This document shows, piece by piece, positions 53,024 to 62,024 of a stretch of DNA of 64,000 bases. Source of the DNA: CAYNRE01 sp964399535 (lineage in GTDB: Bacteria; Planctomycetota; Planctomycetia; Pirellulales; CAYNRE01); the NCBI GenBank assembly GCA_964399535.1, contig CAYNRE010000032.1, positions 496,001-560,000 on the forward strand, read 5' to 3'. Position 1 is the stretch's first letter; every line of letters starts with the position of its first letter. The position numbers and the translations under genes were made by a program. The notes below the pieces were generated by a model that was not told where the DNA came from, ran no database searches, and saw nothing but the letters and a program-made list of their open reading frames with translations.

Positions 53024-53455
53024 TTAGCCTGGCATGACTACCCCGGCCGGCTGAGGTCGCAGCCGGGTTCCCAACTGCACGCTGAGCAGTATTTCGGCCG
53101 CCGGCAGATTATCGGGAAAGAACACGCCGCCGATTTTGGCGTTGTGCAACGAGCATCCTTCCAGATCGAGGTGCCGCAAATCGAGCCCCCGCAGGTCGGC
53201 GTCTTTGAGGTACGCGCCGCGAAGTACGACCTTGCTGAGATCGGCCCGACGCAAATCGGCGCTGCGCAGGTCGGAGCCCGACAAATCAACGTTGGAACGA
53301 TCGGCAATGGCCTGATGGAAGCCGGCCAGGTCGCCGGCCCGGAGGCAGCGAAACGCCTCGTCATCGAGAAACCGTGGGCGGTTCTGGCCTGCCCCGTGAT
53401 CGCCCGAGGCGGGGTTGGGGGGCCGGGAAGCCGACGGGGCGGTCGCGGTGAGCAT
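53024..53455 (-). CDS. Short pentapeptide-repeat protein
   Basis: A 143-aa protein. After a Ser/Pro/Ala-rich N-terminus and a helical segment (FLDDEAFRCLRAGDLAGFHQ) there are about 12 pentapeptides, starting VDLSGSDLRSADLRRADLSK and ending LHNAKIGGVFFP. This is a small relative of the 217-aa pentapeptide protein at 24.5 kb. No signal peptide. Start ATG 53455 is chosen because upstream codons look random. The stop lies 19 bp from the convergent pepF stop. No function can be assigned; DNA mimicry or a protein-interaction scaffold are the known options. Confidence 0.82.
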   Translation of the reverse strand: MLTATAPSASRPPNPASGDHGAGQNRPRFLDDEAFRCLRAGDLAGFHQAIADRSNVDLSGSDLRSADLRRADLSKVVLRGAYLKDADLRGLDLRHLDLEGCSLHNAKIGGVFFPDNLPAAEILLSVQLGTRLRPQPAGVVMPG

Positions 53456-53789
53456 GGTTAGGCTCTCATTCCAAGCGCGGGGGATTCCGACACTCCAATC
53501 GTAGGTCGCGGACGACCGCCACGACGGAGCAGCCCGCGGCGCCACTGTGTCTGTGCAACTCATCCAAGCCGTCTTGCGCGGCACGATCGGGCGGGTAAGG
53601 CCCTTTCTGCCGCGACTCGCGGTAGCGATTGCGCGGAATCTCGGGGCGGCACGGGGCAGCTACCCACCGCAGGAGCGTTCACCATCCACCCGGGGGGACG
53701 ATTTGCCCCCGCCCGGTAAGGGGCGCTAGGATGGTTGCTGCACCGGCTTCCCCCCGCCCCGATTGCCCCTTGGCCGCGAGGAATCCCCG
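53456..53789. other. Divergent region between the pentapeptide and TPR-redoxin genes
   Basis: 334 bp, GC-rich, no supported gene. It includes the GAGGAA ribosome binding site of the downstream gene (53778-53783). No promoter was clear. Confidence 0.45.
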
Positions 53790-56300
53790 ATGGCATCGTA
53801 CACCGCGCCGGTTGGTTGCCCGCGCACTTTGCGAAGGGCCTGGGTTGGTTCTCTGCTTTGCGCGCTGGTGCTGCTCGCCTCCAGTGCGGTGGCTGAGGAC
53901 GACCCTTGCCTCGTGCGGGCCGATGCCCCCGCCGGGCACTCGACCCACGGTAGTTGGTTTAACGAAGGCCCCCGACAGCGCGCCAGGCGCATGGCGGAAG
54001 TCGGCACCACCCATCTGGCCATCACCACCCACGCACCAGAGGCTCAGGCCTTTTTCGATCAAGGGCTGAACCAGGTGTATGGCTTCTGGTGGTTCGAGGC
54101 CGAGCGCTCGTTTCGCGAGGTTCTCGCCCACGACCCCAACTGCGCCATGGGCTATTGGGGGTTGGCGCTGGCCAACTGGGAGTATGGCCCTCGGTCTCGG
54201 GCGCTGGTCACCGAAGCGCTTCGCCGTCAGGCCGGCGCGACGGCTCGCGAGCGGCAATGGATTGCCGCGGTGGCCCGCTGGCAGGGCGTCGACCCCGAGG
54301 CCGAGTTGCCGCCGGCCACGGATTTCGATCCTCAGTCGCCCTGGCAGCCGACGCCCGACGCGAAGCCGGCCAAGGCAGCCTGGCAGCGCTTGCTGCGCGA
54401 TCTGGAGGACCTGATCCACGACGATCCGAGCGACGTGCAGGCCAAGAGTTTTCTGGCGTGGATGATTTGGGAGGCGACCCGGCACGACGTTCCGCTGGCT
54501 GCTCACGAGCCGGTCGACGCCCTGATTGCCCAGGTGCTGGCGGTCGAGCCGCGCCACCAGGGCGCGCACCATTTTCGAATTCACCTCTGGGACCAGCGCA
54601 AGCCCGAGCGGGCCCTTACGGCCGCCGCGCTCTGCGGGCCCAGCGCGGCGGGAATTGCTCACTGCTGGCACATGCCCGGCCATATCTACGACAAGCTGCA
54701 TCGCTACGCCGACGCCGCCTGGCAGCAACAGGCCTCGGCCCGAGTGGACCACGCCTACATGGCCCGAGAGCAGGTGATGCCCTACCTGATTCACAACTAC
54801 GCGCACAACCAAGAGTGGCTGGTGCGCAGCTTGAATCACGCCGGACGCCCGCGAGAGGCGATGGAATTTGCCGCCAACCTGATCGAGATTCCGCTGCATC
54901 CCCGATTCAACGCCCTATCGAGCGATGCGGGGTGCGCGGGCTATGGACGGCGGAGGCTGGCGGAAACCCTGGTCGATTTCGAACTCTGGGACGAGCTGGG
55001 CCGCCTGGCTCCAACCCCCTACCTGGCCAACTGGGGTGAACCCAGCCGCGATCTGGATCGAGCCTGGGCACTGGGCTGGGCCGCCTGGGCCCACCACGAC
55101 CTGGCCGGAATGCAGCGTGAAAGAGACCAAGCGCGGGCTTGCCTGGCGGAACTAGAAGCCCGCCGCGACGCGGACGAAGCCAAGGCGGTGGCCGACGACC
55201 TGGCCGCGCAGCTTAAGCCCGAGGAGCGCGAGGCGGCAGCCGAAAAGCGAGCGGGCGAACATCGCTCGGTCCGCAAGCGGTTTGAAGAGCGATTGGCCGA
55301 ACTCGAGGCGGCCCTGGCGGCGGCTCAATTGGCCAAGGCCGCCAACCCGGCGCCCGACCGAGCGGCCGCGGCCGCGGAGCCGCTGGAAGGCGCGCCTCAG
55401 GTTTCCCCGGCCGAGCTGGAAAAACTGGTCAAACAGGCTGGCGACGGGGCCCGACTGCGAATGGCCAAGCTGCTGCACGCGGCCGGCCAGACCGATCGCG
55501 CCCTCGTCGAGGCCCGGGCAGCTGCCGACGCCCGCGAGGGCCAGATCGAGCCCCTGGCCACGCTGGTCGATTTGCTGTGGCAGGCCGGCCAGGCCGACGA
55601 CGCGGCCAAGGCCTTTACGAAACTTCGGGCTTGTGCCGCGGAAGCCGATTTGAATACGCCCTTATTGAGCCGACTGGCCCCCCTTGCCCAGGCCTTGGGG
55701 TGGCCCGCCGACTGGCGAACCCCGGCGGGCGCCGGGGACGACTTGGGCCCGCGGCCACCGCTGGATGAACTGGGGCCGGCCACCTGGCAGCCGTGGGCCG
55801 CCCCCGAGTGGCAACTTGCCGATGCCGACGGCGCGGACCATTCGCTCAGCGATTACCGCGGGAGGCCCGTCTTGCTGATCTTTTACCTGGGGCTTCGCTG
55901 CCTGCACTGCGTTGAGCAGTTGGAAGCCTTCGCGCCTCGGGCAAGCGAGTTCGCGTCGGCAGGCATCGAGCTGGTGGCGATTTCAACCGAACCGCGCGAG
56001 CAATTGGCCCAATCGCGCGAGGAGTTTCGCCGGACCGACGGGGCGGAGTTCCCGTTTTTGCTCCTTTGCGACGCACCGCTCGACGTCTTTCGGCGTTACC
56101 GCGCTTTCGATGAATTCGAGGGACAGCCACTGCACGCCACGGTACTGATCGACGCCGACGGCCGAGTTCGCTGGCAAGATGTGAGTTACGAGCCGTTTAC
56201 CGACGTCGAGCTGGTACTAGGCGAATCGCGCCGGCTCCTGGGCCTGAAGTCTCGCCTGGCGCCGGCCGCCGACTCGGCTACGGCGACGTCGGCGGATTGA
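53790..56300 (+). CDS. Exported TPR protein fused to a peroxiredoxin/thioredoxin-like domain
   Basis: An 836-aa exported protein. A signal peptide (WVGSLLCALVLLASSAVAED) is followed by TPR-like helical repeats (about residues 70-420, for example FFDQGLNQVYGFWWFEAERS and HNYAHNQEWLVRSLNHAGRP), a charged coiled coil (about 445-540), more TPR-type helices, and a C-terminal AhpC/TSA-thioredoxin domain (about 680-820): SLSDYRGRPVLLIFYLGLRC, LHCVEQLEAF and VLIDADGRVRWQD. The redox motif is CLHC, close to the CxxC of thioredoxins. It may reduce or oxidise disulfides or peroxides at the cell envelope. RBS GAGGAA precedes ATG 53790. The 3' end overlaps the HEAT-like gene on the other strand by 23 bp. 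Confidence 0.9.
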   Translation: MASYTAPVGCPRTLRRAWVGSLLCALVLLASSAVAEDDPCLVRADAPAGHSTHGSWFNEGPRQRARRMAEVGTTHLAITTHAPEAQAFFDQGLNQVYGFWWFEAERSFREVLAHDPNCAMGYWGLALANWEYGPRSRALVTEALRRQAGATARERQWIAAVARWQGVDPEAELPPATDFDPQSPWQPTPDAKPAKAAWQRLLRDLEDLIHDDPSDVQAKSFLAWMIWEATRHDVPLAAHEPVDALIAQVLAVEPRHQGAHHFRIHLWDQRKPERALTAAALCGPSAAGIAHCWHMPGHIYDKLHRYADAAWQQQASARVDHAYMAREQVMPYLIHNYAHNQEWLVRSLNHAGRPREAMEFAANLIEIPLHPRFNALSSDAGCAGYGRRRLAETLVDFELWDELGRLAPTPYLANWGEPSRDLDRAWALGWAAWAHHDLAGMQRERDQARACLAELEARRDADEAKAVADDLAAQLKPEEREAAAEKRAGEHRSVRKRFEERLAELEAALAAAQLAKAANPAPDRAAAAAEPLEGAPQVSPAELEKLVKQAGDGARLRMAKLLHAAGQTDRALVEARAAADAREGQIEPLATLVDLLWQAGQADDAAKAFTKLRACAAEADLNTPLLSRLAPLAQALGWPADWRTPAGAGDDLGPRPPLDELGPATWQPWAAPEWQLADADGADHSLSDYRGRPVLLIFYLGLRCLHCVEQLEAFAPRASEFASAGIELVAISTEPREQLAQSREEFRRTDGAEFPFLLLCDAPLDVFRRYRAFDEFEGQPLHATVLIDADGRVRWQDVSYEPFTDVELVLGESRRLLGLKSRLAPAADSATATSAD

Positions 56301-57660
56301 ACGTTTCGAGAATTGCCCGGCCTTTGTAGATGGCATAGGCCTCGGCCGCCTGGAAGGCCCGCATCTCGGGCCGCGAGTTCCACCAGCGGAGCGAATCGGG
56401 GTCGACCACCAGGATGCCCGGCTGGCCCTGGTGCGTGGCGCTGGCCAATAGCACGAGCGAGCCGAAGAACTGGCCCACCAACTGCAGTTCGACCTGATCC
56501 AGGTCGACCTCGGCCGCGGCCAGGCGGTCGGCCAGTTCGGCCTGCCAGCGGGGCCATTGGCGAGGATCGTCGCCGGCGGTCCATTGGCGAATCTCGTCGT
56601 GCTCGGCTTGCCACCCGGCAAAGTAGCCCCAGAGATCGAGCATCTCCAAGTCATCCCATAGACCGGGCAGGGCCAAGGTGAGCGGCCCCCCCATGCCTAC
56701 GCCGGAAAGGGTTCCGCGGGAAAGCACGTACTCGAAGCCCAGCAGGAAACAGTCCTGCGGCTCGTCGAACCCTGGCCAGTGCCAACGGCGGCTCTCGATG
56801 AGCCAGATGCGGGTGGGGGCGACCCCGAAATGCAGTGGGTCGGCAAGCCACTGGGCCAGCTCTCCTTCGGCCAGGGCCGCGGGGGTGCGGGTTTCAGGCG
56901 CCGCCCGATCGAGGGCATCGAGTTCCGACAGGTATTGCAAGGCGCGGCTGCGCGTGGCGGGCTGCTCGGCCAACTCGGCCAGACGCTCCAGGCCAGTAGC
57001 TTCTCCCAGGCCTGCCAGGGCGGCGGCAGCCTCGGTCTGCAGCCGCCGATGGGCCACGTCGAGACCCTGGGTCAGCGCCGGCACGGCCTTGCGATCGCCC
57101 ATCAGGGCCAGGGCATGAGCCAGGGAAATGAAAAGCGAGATTCCCTCGGAGACCCGGTCTCGCAAGGCATCGGCCGAGACGGCTTCGCGCTCGGCCCCCT
57201 CCTCCAGTCGGCGCAGCCCCTCGACCAGTTGCCGGAAGAGGGCCGTCAGGTGGTCGATCCGAGGCTGACACGGGTGCTCGCTCACCCGGCCGCGGTGGAC
57301 CAGGTAGTTGGCCAGGTCGAGCACAACCGGGGCCGTGGCGGGACTGCCCAGCGCGGCGAGCAACCCGGGAAACAACAACCGAGGGTCGAGCTTTTCCTCG
57401 CGAAACCAAGGCACCAGGGCCTTAGCCAGATCGCGTGATCGCGCGGGAGGGTTGCTGCACACCAGGTTCACGGCGGCCCGCACCGCCTCGTCGACCGGGC
57501 TGGCAGCCAGCACGGTCAGCCAGGCCACCCGGCGCTCGTCATCGGGGTCTAGTTGGTCGTAGCGCGCAACCACCTGCGCGATCTGTTGGAGTTGCTGTTC
57601 GGGCGGCAGTTGGGCGAGAGCAGCCACTTGCCGGGCCAAAGTTTCGTCGGATTCGGTCAT
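56278..57660 (-). CDS. HEAT-repeat-like protein of unknown function
   Basis: A 460-aa soluble protein. Helical pairs resembling HEAT repeats run through residues 1-280 (VDEAVRAAVNLVCSNPPARS, ALALMGDRKAVPALTQGLDV, AAAALAGLGEATGLERLAEL). The C-terminal part (about 290-460) is rich in Trp, Asp and Gly (RRWHWPGFDEPQDCFLLGFE, GYFAGWQAEHDEIRQWTAGD) and matches nothing I recognise. HEAT proteins often bind other proteins or phycobilin-type cofactors. Start ATG 57660. Convergent with the TPR-redoxin gene, overlapping it by 23 bp. No signal peptide or membrane helix. Confidence 0.82.
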   Translation of the reverse strand: MTESDETLARQVAALAQLPPEQQLQQIAQVVARYDQLDPDDERRVAWLTVLAASPVDEAVRAAVNLVCSNPPARSRDLAKALVPWFREEKLDPRLLFPGLLAALGSPATAPVVLDLANYLVHRGRVSEHPCQPRIDHLTALFRQLVEGLRRLEEGAEREAVSADALRDRVSEGISLFISLAHALALMGDRKAVPALTQGLDVAHRRLQTEAAAALAGLGEATGLERLAELAEQPATRSRALQYLSELDALDRAAPETRTPAALAEGELAQWLADPLHFGVAPTRIWLIESRRWHWPGFDEPQDCFLLGFEYVLSRGTLSGVGMGGPLTLALPGLWDDLEMLDLWGYFAGWQAEHDEIRQWTAGDDPRQWPRWQAELADRLAAAEVDLDQVELQLVGQFFGSLVLLASATHQGQPGILVVDPDSLRWWNSRPEMRAFQAAEAYAIYKGRAILETFNPPTSP

Positions 57661-58049
57661 GACGTCACGCTCATCCCGCGGGGGCGAAGCACTGGCCCGC
57701 TGTTATAACAGGCGCGGCCTTGGAATTCAGCGACCCGCGCCCTGGTGTGCGGCGCGAGCCGTCGCCGGTCGGCCCGAGGCCCAGATGAAAATCTGGCCAA
57801 ACTCGCCTTGACGCGATTTCGGGAAAAATGCTCCAATCCGCGCGCCGCTGAGCGTTGGGCCTGGCGCGGGCCAGGGCGACGATCCATCGGCAACCGAAGA
57901 CCGAACGAAACCCACGCGCAAATCACCCCGGCGGCAAGCCACCGCCGCGACCGATTCAACAACCGATCTGGCCTTCCCCGTCATGGGCGCCTCCGGGATG
58001 GCCTTCCCCTTTCGTGCGTAGAGGTACCCAAAATCGAGGAGCCATTCAG
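57661..58049. other. Divergent region upstream of the histone-like gene
   Basis: 389 bp without a supported gene besides the promoter-like site listed separately. A hairpin CCAGAT / ATCTGG with a GAAA loop (57781-57796) lies just upstream of that site. Confidence 0.45.
57808..57837 (+). promoter_or_regulatory. Possible promoter of the histone-like gene
   Basis: TTGACG, 18-bp spacer, TCCAAT on the plus strand. The -35 matches well, the -10 only partly. It would give a leader of about 205 nt before ATG 58050. Confidence 0.3.
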
Positions 58050-58148
58050 ATGGCGACGACCAAGAAGACGACTGCCAAGAAGACGCCCGCCAAGGCTGCC
58101 CCCTCTCCGAAGAAGGCGGCCGGCAAGAAGCCCGCGGGCAAGAAGTAG
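58050..58148 (+). CDS. 32-residue histone-like Lys/Ala-rich peptide
   Basis: A 32-aa peptide made almost only of Lys, Ala, Thr, Pro and Gly (MATTKKTTAKKTPAKA, then APSPKKAAGKKPAGKK), resembling the C-terminal tails of histone H1 and bacterial H1-like proteins (Hc1/Hc2, AlgP, HU tails). Despite its size it looks like a real gene: the SD GAGGAG lies 8 nt before the ATG and a GNRA-loop terminator follows 80 bp downstream. A dense run of Lys and Ala codons would be unlikely by chance in this GC-rich strand. It presumably binds DNA or RNA. It could instead be a remnant of a longer protein, but the clean start and stop argue against this. Confidence 0.75.
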   Translation: MATTKKTTAKKTPAKAAPSPKKAAGKKPAGKK

Positions 58149-58228
58149 GCAGCCGCACCACGGCTGATTTCCGACTGGCGACAGAACGGAGTCGGCCGCT
58201 TGGCCGATGCAACAGACTACAGCGAGAA

Positions 58229-58269
58229 AGGCCGGCAGTTCCGCAAGGAACCGCCGGCCTATTTTTTTT
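58229..58269 (+). terminator. Rho-independent terminator of the histone-like gene
   Basis: Stem AGGCCGGC-A-GTTCC with GGAAC-C-GCCGGCCT (13 pairs and one mismatch), GCAA tetraloop, then A and eight T. A textbook intrinsic terminator, 80 bp after the 32-codon gene. Confidence 0.93.
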
Positions 58270-59004
58270 CGGCCAGCCTCACCTCCCCTCCGATCGCCCG
58301 TCCGCGCCCCTTGGGCTGCCGGTTCCACCGGGCGCAGGGATGACTCGCTTCAGCCAAACCCTGACGGTTCTCCGCCGAAATCCGAGTTGGGCTCCGAAAT
58401 AGTCTCAAGTTTTGCCCGCGGCGTTGATTGACTTGCGCCCCCCACCGGGTAAATACCCAAGGGCCGGCAACGCAAGCCGGCCCGCTGATCCCACTGGACG
58501 CGAGAAGGGAGGAAATCGGATGGATCAACTGTCTGCTCTGCTCTCCCCGGTTGCCGGACGCTTGGCCTACTGCCACGTGGCGTGGCGGGCGCGAAGCGGC
58601 ACTCGGTAACCGACGCGCCCGACCCGTCGGCCGACGGGCGGGACGTCGCCGGGCGAATCGGTTGCGTTGCTCGTCCGTGGTGTGCGCGCGGCACCCCCCG
58701 TGACGGTCGAGTCGCCGCCTGCCCGTTCGTTCGCAGTGTCGATCGCAGCGCGCCCGGCGCGGCCGCCAACCGCCTCGGGTGCTCCGTGAACGTTGGGAGT
58801 TCCTCTGTCCACAGCGGGCTGACCGCGCTGGCCGGGGCGGTGGTTCGAGGCGGCTGGTATAATGCCGGCCGGCATCGAACGGGTGCCAATGCCCTGGCGG
58901 CCTGTCGGCCCGCTGTGTTCTTTTTTTCCCGGGGGCCAAGCGCTGCGGATGGCCGTCCCCCGGCCACTTTGGCCCGATCTGTCATCCAGCGGCCTAAGCG
59001 AATC
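58270..59004. other. Gene-poor region after the histone-like gene
   Basis: 735 bp with several overlapping frames but no recognisable product. It may contain the promoter and the true N-terminus of the following gene. A T-run at 58920-58927 follows no hairpin. Confidence 0.4.
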
Positions 59005-59655
59005 GTGAAACGACTTCTGCGGTCCTGTTTCGTGTTCTTGTTGGGCGCCACCTGCGGCGCGGCGGCGGTCGGCATCTTCGACCGGCGCGATCCACTGACC
59101 GAGCAGTGGGAGTTGTACCGCCTGATCGAATGCGAAACCTGGTCCGACGCGCGGGGCCGGCTGGCCTGGTTCGAGGCCGAACCCCGCCGAGCCCAGAAGC
59201 TGGACCTGTTGGTCTCGCGCTGGGGGACCGGACACACGATCTTTGACGAACACCTGGTCCGCTACGCCTGCCAGGCACGCGGTGCCGACGCATTGCGCGA
59301 AGCGCTGGCCGGCCAGCTCAGCCGTCGGCCTGAACTGCTCCCCCGCTGGGCCCACTACTGGGCCTGGAAGAGCACCCTGAGCCCGGCCGACGAAATGGAA
59401 AGTGTGTGCCGCTATTTGGCGACGCTGATCCAGGCCGAGCCACCGCGGTCCATCACTTGGCGCGAGGTGCTTGATGTCCAAGCGGTGCTGACGCTCGAAG
59501 GTCACCCCGACCTGGCTGCCCAGGTCGCCGCCGAGCGGTGGCAGGAGCCGTATCGCCGTTGGGTGGCCGCCGGGGGCGGGCTGCCTCTAAGGACCGTTCG
59601 CCGCCCCGAGCTGCCGCTGCCCGAATGGGTGGGAGCACCGCCCGATCGCCGGTAG
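59005..59655 (+). CDS. Uncharacterised single-pass membrane or exported protein
   Basis: About 216 aa from the GTG at 59005, the first start that places KRLLRSCFVFLLGATCGAAA at the N-terminus. This is a hydrophobic signal/anchor preceded by basic residues. The remaining part is helical and Trp/Arg-rich (WELYRLIECETWSDARGRLA, LLPRWAHYWAWKSTLSPADE), with a Pro-rich tail (PLPEWVGAPPDRR). It resembles no family I recognise. The coding frame extends far upstream without a convincing start, so the N-terminus is uncertain. It is the last gene before the ilvB region, with no operon partners. Confidence 0.6.
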   Translation: MKRLLRSCFVFLLGATCGAAAVGIFDRRDPLTEQWELYRLIECETWSDARGRLAWFEAEPRRAQKLDLLVSRWGTGHTIFDEHLVRYACQARGADALREALAGQLSRRPELLPRWAHYWAWKSTLSPADEMESVCRYLATLIQAEPPRSITWREVLDVQAVLTLEGHPDLAAQVAAERWQEPYRRWVAAGGGLPLRTVRRPELPLPEWVGAPPDRR

Positions 59656-60051
59656 CCCAGGTGGGAACCCCCCGCTGGTACGGCACTCGGCCGGAAAAAA
59701 CCGGGGCGGAAGTCCGAGCCCCGGGGGCCCTCCTAGTGTCATTGGCTGGCATAATCCGAAAGCCCGCGGCCCCAGGGCCCGACCGAGGCGGAATTCCCCG
59801 GTTCTGGCCGCTGCTGTCCGACCGTTTTCGGTTGCAGACTAGCTTAGGCATCCGTATCGTAAAGAATTCGCTCGACGCGAGTTGCTCCGCCGGTGGGGGT
59901 GGCAGCCGCTGGCCAGCCCGGCGCGAGCAAGCAACTGGTCGCTTCGGTTCGCCACCGCAGGAGTGCTGGCTGGCGAGCGTCTGGAAATGCCCACTCCGCG
60001 GCCGGTCGCAAATCGTTGGTAAGGTGATTTTTCTGTCAGAGGAGATGGCCC
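59656..60051. other. Upstream region of the acetolactate synthase gene
   Basis: 396 bp with no supported gene. A promoter-like pair is listed separately. A leader peptide with runs of branched-chain codons, which would suggest attenuation, was not found. Confidence 0.45.
59832..59860 (+). promoter_or_regulatory. Possible promoter of the acetolactate synthase gene
   Basis: TTGCAG, 17-bp spacer, TATCGT, about 190 bp before the GTG start of the gene. Moderate matches with ideal spacing. Confidence 0.35.
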
Positions 60052-61818
60052 GTGTCCACCACTGCGCGACCCCAATCGTCCACTCAACTTACCTGCGGCT
60101 CCGACATCCTGGTCGAGGCGCTTGTCCGGCAGGGGGTGGAAGTGGTGTTCGCCTATCCGGGCGGGGCCAGCATGCCCATCCATCAATCGCTGACCCGGTT
60201 TCGCGATCGGATTCGCACCATCCTGCCGCGGCATGAACAGGGAGGCGGATTCGCCGCCCAGGGCTATGCCCGCTCGACCGGCAAGGTGGGCGTGTGCATG
60301 GCCACCAGCGGCCCGGGGGCCACGAACCTGGTGACGCCGATCGCCGACGCCAAGATGGACTCGATTCCCCTGGTGGCCATTACCGGCCAGGTGAAGACCC
60401 GGGTGATCGGCACCGACGCCTTTCAGGAAACTCCGATTGTCGAAGTTTGCCGGGGCATTACCAAGCACCATTACCTGGTGACCCAGGTGGAAGACCTGAC
60501 CCGGGTGGTGAACGAAGCGTTTCATATCGCCACCAGCGGGCGGCCCGGGCCGGTGCTGATCGATCTGCCCAAAGACGTGCAAGAGGCCCTGACGGTGCCT
60601 GATTTTGACGCGGCGCCCAACCTGCCCGGCTATCACGTGGAGCGGTTTCTGGCGCGGCCGGAACAAATCGCCCAGGTGGCCGCGGCGATCAAGCGCTCGC
60701 GGCGGCCGGTGATTTACGCCGGAGGCGGGGTGATCTCGGCGAACGCCTCGGCCGCGCTTGCCGAGCTGGCGCACAAGACCGGCATTCCGGTAACCATGAC
60801 CCTGATGGGCCTGGGCTGCTTTCCCGGCGAAGATCCGCTTTCGCTCCACATGCTTGGCATGCACGGCAGCGTGTACTCGAACTACGCGGTGGACCAGTGC
60901 GACTTGTTGCTGGCCTTCGGCGTGCGGTTCGACGACCGGGTGACCGGCAAGGTGAGCGAGTTCGCCAAGCACGCCAAGATCGTGCACATCGACGTCGACC
61001 CCTCGGAAATCAACAAGAACAAAGAAGCCCACATTCCGATCGTCAGCGACATCGGTTATGCCTTGGCCGAGTTGAATAAGGTGGTCGAGGCACCCGAGGG
61101 GCTCGAGCCCTGGCACGCCCAGATCGAGCAGTGGAAGAAATCGGACCCGCTCACCTGGGACCAGAATTTCCCCGGCATTTTGCCGCAGCACGCCATCCAT
61201 GAACTGTGGCGCTTGTCGCGCGACCGCAATCCCATCGTGTCGGTGGGGGTAGGCCAGCACCAGATGTGGGCCGCGCAGCACTTCCGTTTCCGGGATCCCC
61301 GCACCTGGTTGTCTTCCAGCGGCCTGGGCACGATGGGGTTCGGGCTGCCGGCCGCCATGGGCGTGCAGGCGGCTCACCCCGATCGCCTGGTAATCGATAT
61401 CGATGGCGACGGCAGCACGCTGATCAACATCCAGGAGCTGGCCACCTGTTTCTGCGAGAAGCTGCCGGTCAAGGTTCTCTTGCTCAACAACCAGCACCTG
61501 GGCATGGTGGTGCAGTGGGAAGACCGGTTCTTCACCGGCAATCGGGCCCACACCTATCTGGGGCCCATCGATCATCCCGAGGCGGTCGGCCAGGGAGACG
61601 GCATTGGACCCAGCACGCGGTATCCCGATTTCGTCACCATCGCCAAGGGGTTCGGCTGCGGGGCCCGCTTCGTGCAGCACAAGAGCGAGCTGGTCGACGG
61701 CATCCAAGAGATGTTGGACTACGACGGGCCGTTTGTGCTGGACGTGGCCATTCCCTATCAGGAACACGTGCTGCCGATGATCCCCGCCGGGATGACGGTG
61801 AACGACCTGATCAAGTAG
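60052..61818 (+). CDS. ilvB: Acetolactate synthase large subunit (ThDP-dependent)
   Basis: A 588-aa enzyme that would join two pyruvates, or pyruvate and 2-oxobutyrate, in branched-chain amino acid synthesis. Three ThDP domains are present: N-terminal YPGGASMPIHQSL and the catalytic Glu in PRHEQGGGFAAQGYAR (about residue 62); the middle FAD-type domain with VIYAGGGVISANA and GVRFDDRVTGK; the C-terminal ThDP-binding IDGDGSTLINIQELATCFCE and LLNNQHLGMVVQWEDRF. The GVRFDDRVTGK and QHLGMVVQWED forms support AHAS rather than oxalyl-CoA or benzaldehyde enzymes. The start is GTG, preceded by GAGGAG at 7 nt; the ATG at 60045 is in another frame. The small subunit (ilvN) is not adjacent. Confidence 0.94.
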   Translation: MSTTARPQSSTQLTCGSDILVEALVRQGVEVVFAYPGGASMPIHQSLTRFRDRIRTILPRHEQGGGFAAQGYARSTGKVGVCMATSGPGATNLVTPIADAKMDSIPLVAITGQVKTRVIGTDAFQETPIVEVCRGITKHHYLVTQVEDLTRVVNEAFHIATSGRPGPVLIDLPKDVQEALTVPDFDAAPNLPGYHVERFLARPEQIAQVAAAIKRSRRPVIYAGGGVISANASAALAELAHKTGIPVTMTLMGLGCFPGEDPLSLHMLGMHGSVYSNYAVDQCDLLLAFGVRFDDRVTGKVSEFAKHAKIVHIDVDPSEINKNKEAHIPIVSDIGYALAELNKVVEAPEGLEPWHAQIEQWKKSDPLTWDQNFPGILPQHAIHELWRLSRDRNPIVSVGVGQHQMWAAQHFRFRDPRTWLSSSGLGTMGFGLPAAMGVQAAHPDRLVIDIDGDGSTLINIQELATCFCEKLPVKVLLLNNQHLGMVVQWEDRFFTGNRAHTYLGPIDHPEAVGQGDGIGPSTRYPDFVTIAKGFGCGARFVQHKSELVDGIQEMLDYDGPFVLDVAIPYQEHVLPMIPAGMTVNDLIK

Positions 61819-62024
61819 ACTAACGGCCCGCCGCGGGCCGCTTTGCGGAAGCGCCGTCGGCAAACCCGACAGCTACCCTGCCGGCAAACCCTTGGGCAAC
61901 CCGACGGCTGCGCCGCTGGCAGAGTTCCCCCGGCACAGCTTGGGGGCCCTGGGGCCGGCAGCCGGGGAGCGCGGGGTCCCGGTCGAACCCTGCTTCCCCC
62001 TGCCCACGCGCGAAGGAGCCGAGC

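Noticed and set aside
59839..61863. 674-codon minus-strand frame opposite the acetolactate synthase gene
   Set aside because: Antisense to a clearly conserved ThDP enzyme; no motif of its own.
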